Source of the DNA: Holdemanella sp. MSK.7.32
GTDB lineage: Bacteria > Bacillota_I > Bacilli_A > Erysipelotrichales > Erysipelotrichaceae
Assembly: GCF_024460475.1 (NCBI RefSeq)
Contig: NZ_JANFYN010000075.1
Location: forward strand, 1 to 6,357
Direction: 5' to 3'
Length of the DNA: 6,357 nt
Made by a program: the position numbers and the translations under genes
The notes under the pieces: model-generated
What the model saw: only the letters and a program-made list of their open reading frames with translations
Database searches by the model: none
Told to the model about the DNA's origin: nothing
In this document: in pieces, positions 3,515 to 6,357 of the stretch
Numbering within the stretch: the first letter of the stretch is position 1
How the letters are laid out: each line of letters opens with the position of its first letter

Positions 3515-6241
3515 ATGGACTACAAAGAAACTCTTCATATGCCTAAAACGGCATTTGAAATGCGTGGAAATTTGACTAAAAAAGAGCCTGGTTTCCAGAA
3601 GCGCTGGCAAGACGAAAAATTGTATGAAAAGATGTTAGAAAGAAGAAAAGGAGCTGAATCATTTGTATTACATGATGGTCCTCCTTACGCAAATGGTGAC
3701 ATCCACTTGGGACATGCCTTAAATAAGGTGTTAAAAGATGTCATTGTAAAATCTCACTTTATGGAAGGATACAACACACCATATATTCCAGGATGGGATA
3801 CACATGGTTTACCAATTGAAACAGCTGTGACTAAATTAGGGTATGACCGAAAGAAAATGGGAATTGCTGAATTTAGAAAAATCTGTTACGACTATGCTTT
3901 AAAACAAGTAGCCAATCAAAAAGCTGGATTCTTAAGCTTAGGATCGATTGGAGATTATGATCATCCATATATCACACTTCAAAAGGGTTTTGAAAAACAC
4001 CAGATCGAAATCTTTGGAAAGATGGCTATGAAAGGTTTGATCTACAAAGGATTAAAACCAGTATATTGGTCACCAAGTAGCGAGTCTGCATTGGCGGAAG
4101 CTGAAGTTGAATATAAAGATGTAAAGAGTCCAACTATTTATGTTAAATTTGCCGTTAAAGACGGAAAAGGTGTATTGGATACAGATTGCAACTTTGTCAT
4201 TTGGACAACAACACCTTGGACAATTCCTGCAAACTTAGGAATTAGTGTAAACCCTGATTTTGACTATTCATTAGTAGATACAGAAAAGGGTAAATTAATC
4301 ATGCTTTCAAGCATGGTTGAAGAATTATGTGATAAGTTTGAAGTTGAAAAACGTGATGTATTAAAGACTTTCAAAGGTAAAGAATTTGAATATATTACAT
4401 GTACACACCCATTGTATCCAGAAAGAGAAAGTTTATTGATGTGTGGAGATCACGTAACAGCCGATGCTGGTACTGGATGTGTTCATACAGCACCTGGATT
4501 TGGTGTGGATGACTTTAACATTGGTATGAAATATGGTTTACCAGTATATTGTAACGTTGATGCACAAGGATGCATGATGGATGATGTTGGTGAATGGCTT
4601 GCCGGCCAATATGTGGAAGATGCCAACAAGACAGTCACTCAAAAATTAGATGAATTGGGCGTACTATTAAAACTTCAATTCATTACCCACTCTTATCCAC
4701 ATGACTGGCGTACTAAAAAACCGATTATTTTCCGTGCTACAACACAATGGTTTGCGTCAATTGATCAAATTCGTGATGAACTGTTAGAACAAATTCACTC
4801 TGTATCTTGGGTACCTGCTTGGGGTGAACAACGTATGCACAATATGATCGCCGATCGTAATGACTGGTGTATTTCTCGTCAACGTGCTTGGGGTGTTCCA
4901 ATTCCTATTATTTATGGAGAAGATGATACTCCAATTATGGATCAAGCTATTTTTGATCATGTAGCCAAATTAGTTGGTGAATATGGTTCAAACGTTTGGT
5001 TTGAAAGAGATGTTAAAGATTTATTACCAGAAGGATATACAAATGAACATTCACCAAATGGTATCTTCCGTAAAGAAACAGATACTATGGATGTTTGGTT
5101 TGACTCAGGATCAAGTCATACAGGCGCTATGATGGATCGTGGCTTAGGCTATCCTGCTGACTTATATTTTGAAGGTAGTGACCAATATCGTGGATGGTTC
5201 AACTCTAGTTTGATTGTTGGTACTGCCGTTCATGGTAAAGCTCCATACAAACAAGTTTTATCACATGGTTTCGTTATGGATGAAAAGGGCGTTAAGATGT
5301 CTAAATCGCAATGGAATGCCGTAGCTCCTAGTGAAATTACGAAGAAATATGGTGCAGATATCTTACGTTTATGGGCATGTAGTGTAGACTATCAAGCGGA
5401 TGTTTCAATGGGTCAAAAGATTTTGAAACAAGTCAGTGAAAACTATCGTAAAGTACGTAATACATTGCGTTTCTTAATGGCAAACTTAGATGATCAAAAA
5501 TTTACGGCCAAAGATTGTGTAAACTTCAATGAATTAAGTGAATTGGATCAATATATTTTAACTGAATTAAAAGATGCCGTAGATTACTGTAGAAAAGCTT
5601 ATAATGAATATCGTTTCTCCGATGTTGTTACATATTTGACAAACTTAATGACGAATGAATTATCCGCTTACTACTTAGATTACACAAAGGACATTCTTTA
5701 TATTGAAAAAGAAGATGCACCAGTTCGTCGTCAAGTTCAAACTGTACTTTATAATGCCGTTGAAGTGATGACTAAATTATGGGCTCCAATCTTGGCTCAT
5801 ACTTGTGAAGAAGTCAATGACTATATGCACTTTGATGCAGAAAGTATTCACTTAACGACATTTAAAGATCTAGAATTGGATTTTGATGTTGAAAAGATTA
5901 AAGCGGATATGGAAGAATTATTCAAAGTTCGTAAGGATGTCTTCAAAGCATTAGAAAATGCTCGTGCTCAAGGTTTAATTGGTAAATCATTAGAAGCGCA
6001 TGTCGTATTACATGTAAGTGATGCACAAAAAGAAATCATGGATCGTGTATTAAGTAATGCAGCACAATGGTTTATTGTATCTAAAGTCACATTCACAACA
6101 GATGAATTAGAACAATTCGAAGTTTGTCAGGTACAAGTAGAAAAGGCTACAGGCCATGTATGTCCTCGTTGCTGGAACTATACTGAATCTGATAATGAAG
6201 ATGGATTGTGTGATCGTTGTAACCACGTATTACATGACTAA
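3515..6241 (+). CDS. ileS: Isoleucyl-tRNA synthetase
   Basis: This cytoplasmic class I synthetase charges tRNA-Ile and edits misactivated valine. The 908-residue protein is near full family length. The Rossmann catalytic domain holds HLGH (64-67) and GWDTHGLPIE (93-102). The CP1 editing domain spans about 200-400, with TTTPWTIPAN (231-240) and GTGCVHTAPGFGVDDF (319-334); the conserved editing Asp is probably Asp333. WCISRQRAWG (451-460), DVWFDSGSS (526-534) and KMSKS (594-598) follow. An anticodon-binding helical domain (about 650-820) comes next. The C-terminal zinc finger has Cys883, Cys886, Cys899 and Cys902. The start MDYKETLHMPKT matches the family N terminus, and AAAGGAG (3501-3507) lies seven bases upstream. 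Expression is controlled by the upstream Ile T-box. GFG replaces the usual GHG in the editing motif. The zinc finger and HIGH-type layout suggest the bacterial type, related to B. subtilis IleS. Confidence 0.98.
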   Translation: MDYKETLHMPKTAFEMRGNLTKKEPGFQKRWQDEKLYEKMLERRKGAESFVLHDGPPYANGDIHLGHALNKVLKDVIVKSHFMEGYNTPYIPGWDTHGLPIETAVTKLGYDRKKMGIAEFRKICYDYALKQVANQKAGFLSLGSIGDYDHPYITLQKGFEKHQIEIFGKMAMKGLIYKGLKPVYWSPSSESALAEAEVEYKDVKSPTIYVKFAVKDGKGVLDTDCNFVIWTTTPWTIPANLGISVNPDFDYSLVDTEKGKLIMLSSMVEELCDKFEVEKRDVLKTFKGKEFEYITCTHPLYPERESLLMCGDHVTADAGTGCVHTAPGFGVDDFNIGMKYGLPVYCNVDAQGCMMDDVGEWLAGQYVEDANKTVTQKLDELGVLLKLQFITHSYPHDWRTKKPIIFRATTQWFASIDQIRDELLEQIHSVSWVPAWGEQRMHNMIADRNDWCISRQRAWGVPIPIIYGEDDTPIMDQAIFDHVAKLVGEYGSNVWFERDVKDLLPEGYTNEHSPNGIFRKETDTMDVWFDSGSSHTGAMMDRGLGYPADLYFEGSDQYRGWFNSSLIVGTAVHGKAPYKQVLSHGFVMDEKGVKMSKSQWNAVAPSEITKKYGADILRLWACSVDYQADVSMGQKILKQVSENYRKVRNTLRFLMANLDDQKFTAKDCVNFNELSELDQYILTELKDAVDYCRKAYNEYRFSDVVTYLTNLMTNELSAYYLDYTKDILYIEKEDAPVRRQVQTVLYNAVEVMTKLWAPILAHTCEEVNDYMHFDAESIHLTTFKDLELDFDVEKIKADMEELFKVRKDVFKALENARAQGLIGKSLEAHVVLHVSDAQKEIMDRVLSNAAQWFIVSKVTFTTDELEQFEVCQVQVEKATGHVCPRCWNYTESDNEDGLCDRCNHVLHD

Positions 6242-6254
6242 TATCTAAATGAAA

Positions 6255-6284
6255 AGAGTAACTCTAATTGACAAGAGTTACTCT
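6255..6284 (+). repeat. First of two tandem hairpins after ileS
   Basis: AGAGTAACTCT (6255-6265) and AGAGTTACTCT (6274-6284) are perfect 11-bp inverted arms around an 8-nt loop. Each arm is itself palindromic apart from its centre base. No T run follows, so it is probably a 3'-end stabilising hairpin in front of the true terminator. Confidence 0.65.
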
Positions 6285-6285
6285 C

Positions 6286-6320
6286 AGACTGTTGACAAAG
6301 TAACTGTCGACAGTCTTTTT
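6286..6320 (+). terminator. Intrinsic terminator of ileS
   Basis: AGACTGT (6286-6292), a T-G wobble (6293/6309), GACA (6294-6297), a 7-nt loop, TGTC (6305-6308) and ACAGTCT (6310-6316) form a 12-bp stem. Five Ts follow (6316-6320). It closes the ileS transcript 45 bases after the stop codon. Confidence 0.9.
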
Positions 6321-6335
6321 AAAATCTGATAGAAT
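6307..6335 (+). promoter_or_regulatory. Likely promoter for a gene beyond the right edge
   Basis: TCGACA (6307-6312, five of six -35 consensus) and TAGAAT (6330-6335, five of six -10 consensus) are 17 bp apart. The -35 lies inside the 3' arm of the ileS terminator. Transcription would start near 6342 and leave the window. No reading frame is visible in the remaining 15 bases. Confidence 0.5.
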
Positions 6336-6357
6336 ATCTGTGGCAGAAACGTACTTC

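Overview
The window looks like a chromosomal segment of a low-GC Gram-positive bacterium (Bacillota). Strong AGGAGG-type ribosome binding sites, a T-box leader in front of ileS, a long-form hibernation factor and the sepF-ylmH-ileS order all point that way. An Erysipelotrichia-like gut anaerobe is my guess from general protein character, but I cannot prove it from this window. Nothing mobile, no CRISPR array and no rRNA or tRNA gene is visible.

Layout. Positions 1-75 hold the intrinsic terminator of a leftward gene. Positions 76-1089 (minus) encode a type I-beta DAHP synthase, the first enzyme of the shikimate pathway. Positions 1090-1437 are a divergent intergenic region. On its minus strand lies what appears to be a complete ribosome-mediated attenuator: a promoter, a 13-residue leader peptide MNIQSTYFYFYFR with its own Shine-Dalgarno site, a 13-bp hairpin beginning at the leader stop codon, and a terminator hairpin with a T run 35 nt before the DAHP synthase start. 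On its plus strand is the promoter of hpf. Positions 1438-1971 encode the long ribosome hibernation factor HPF, which has its own terminator. Positions 2088-2519 (sepF, cell division) and 2532-3272 (ylmH, S4-domain RNA-binding protein) form a tight pair with its own promoter. One base after the ylmH stop an isoleucine T-box begins (3273-3494), followed by ileS (3515-6241). The window ends with two tandem hairpins, the second an intrinsic terminator, and a likely promoter for a gene beyond the right edge.

How the parts work together. Two amino-acid-sensing RNA devices of different kinds sit about 2 kb apart: a tRNA-binding T-box that reads Ile-tRNA charging for ileS, and a translated Tyr/Phe leader that would read aromatic aminoacyl-tRNA supply for DAHP synthase. 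The enzyme also has the N-terminal regulatory domain that gives Tyr/Phe feedback in its relatives, so aromatic supply is probably controlled at both RNA and protein level. hpf, ylmH and ileS are all translation-related, and sepF is the division gene usually found in this cluster. The ylmG and divIVA genes that usually lie between sepF and ileS are absent.

The most notable observation is the Tyr/Phe leader-peptide attenuator upstream of aroF, because Bacillota generally control such genes with T-boxes or protein regulators.
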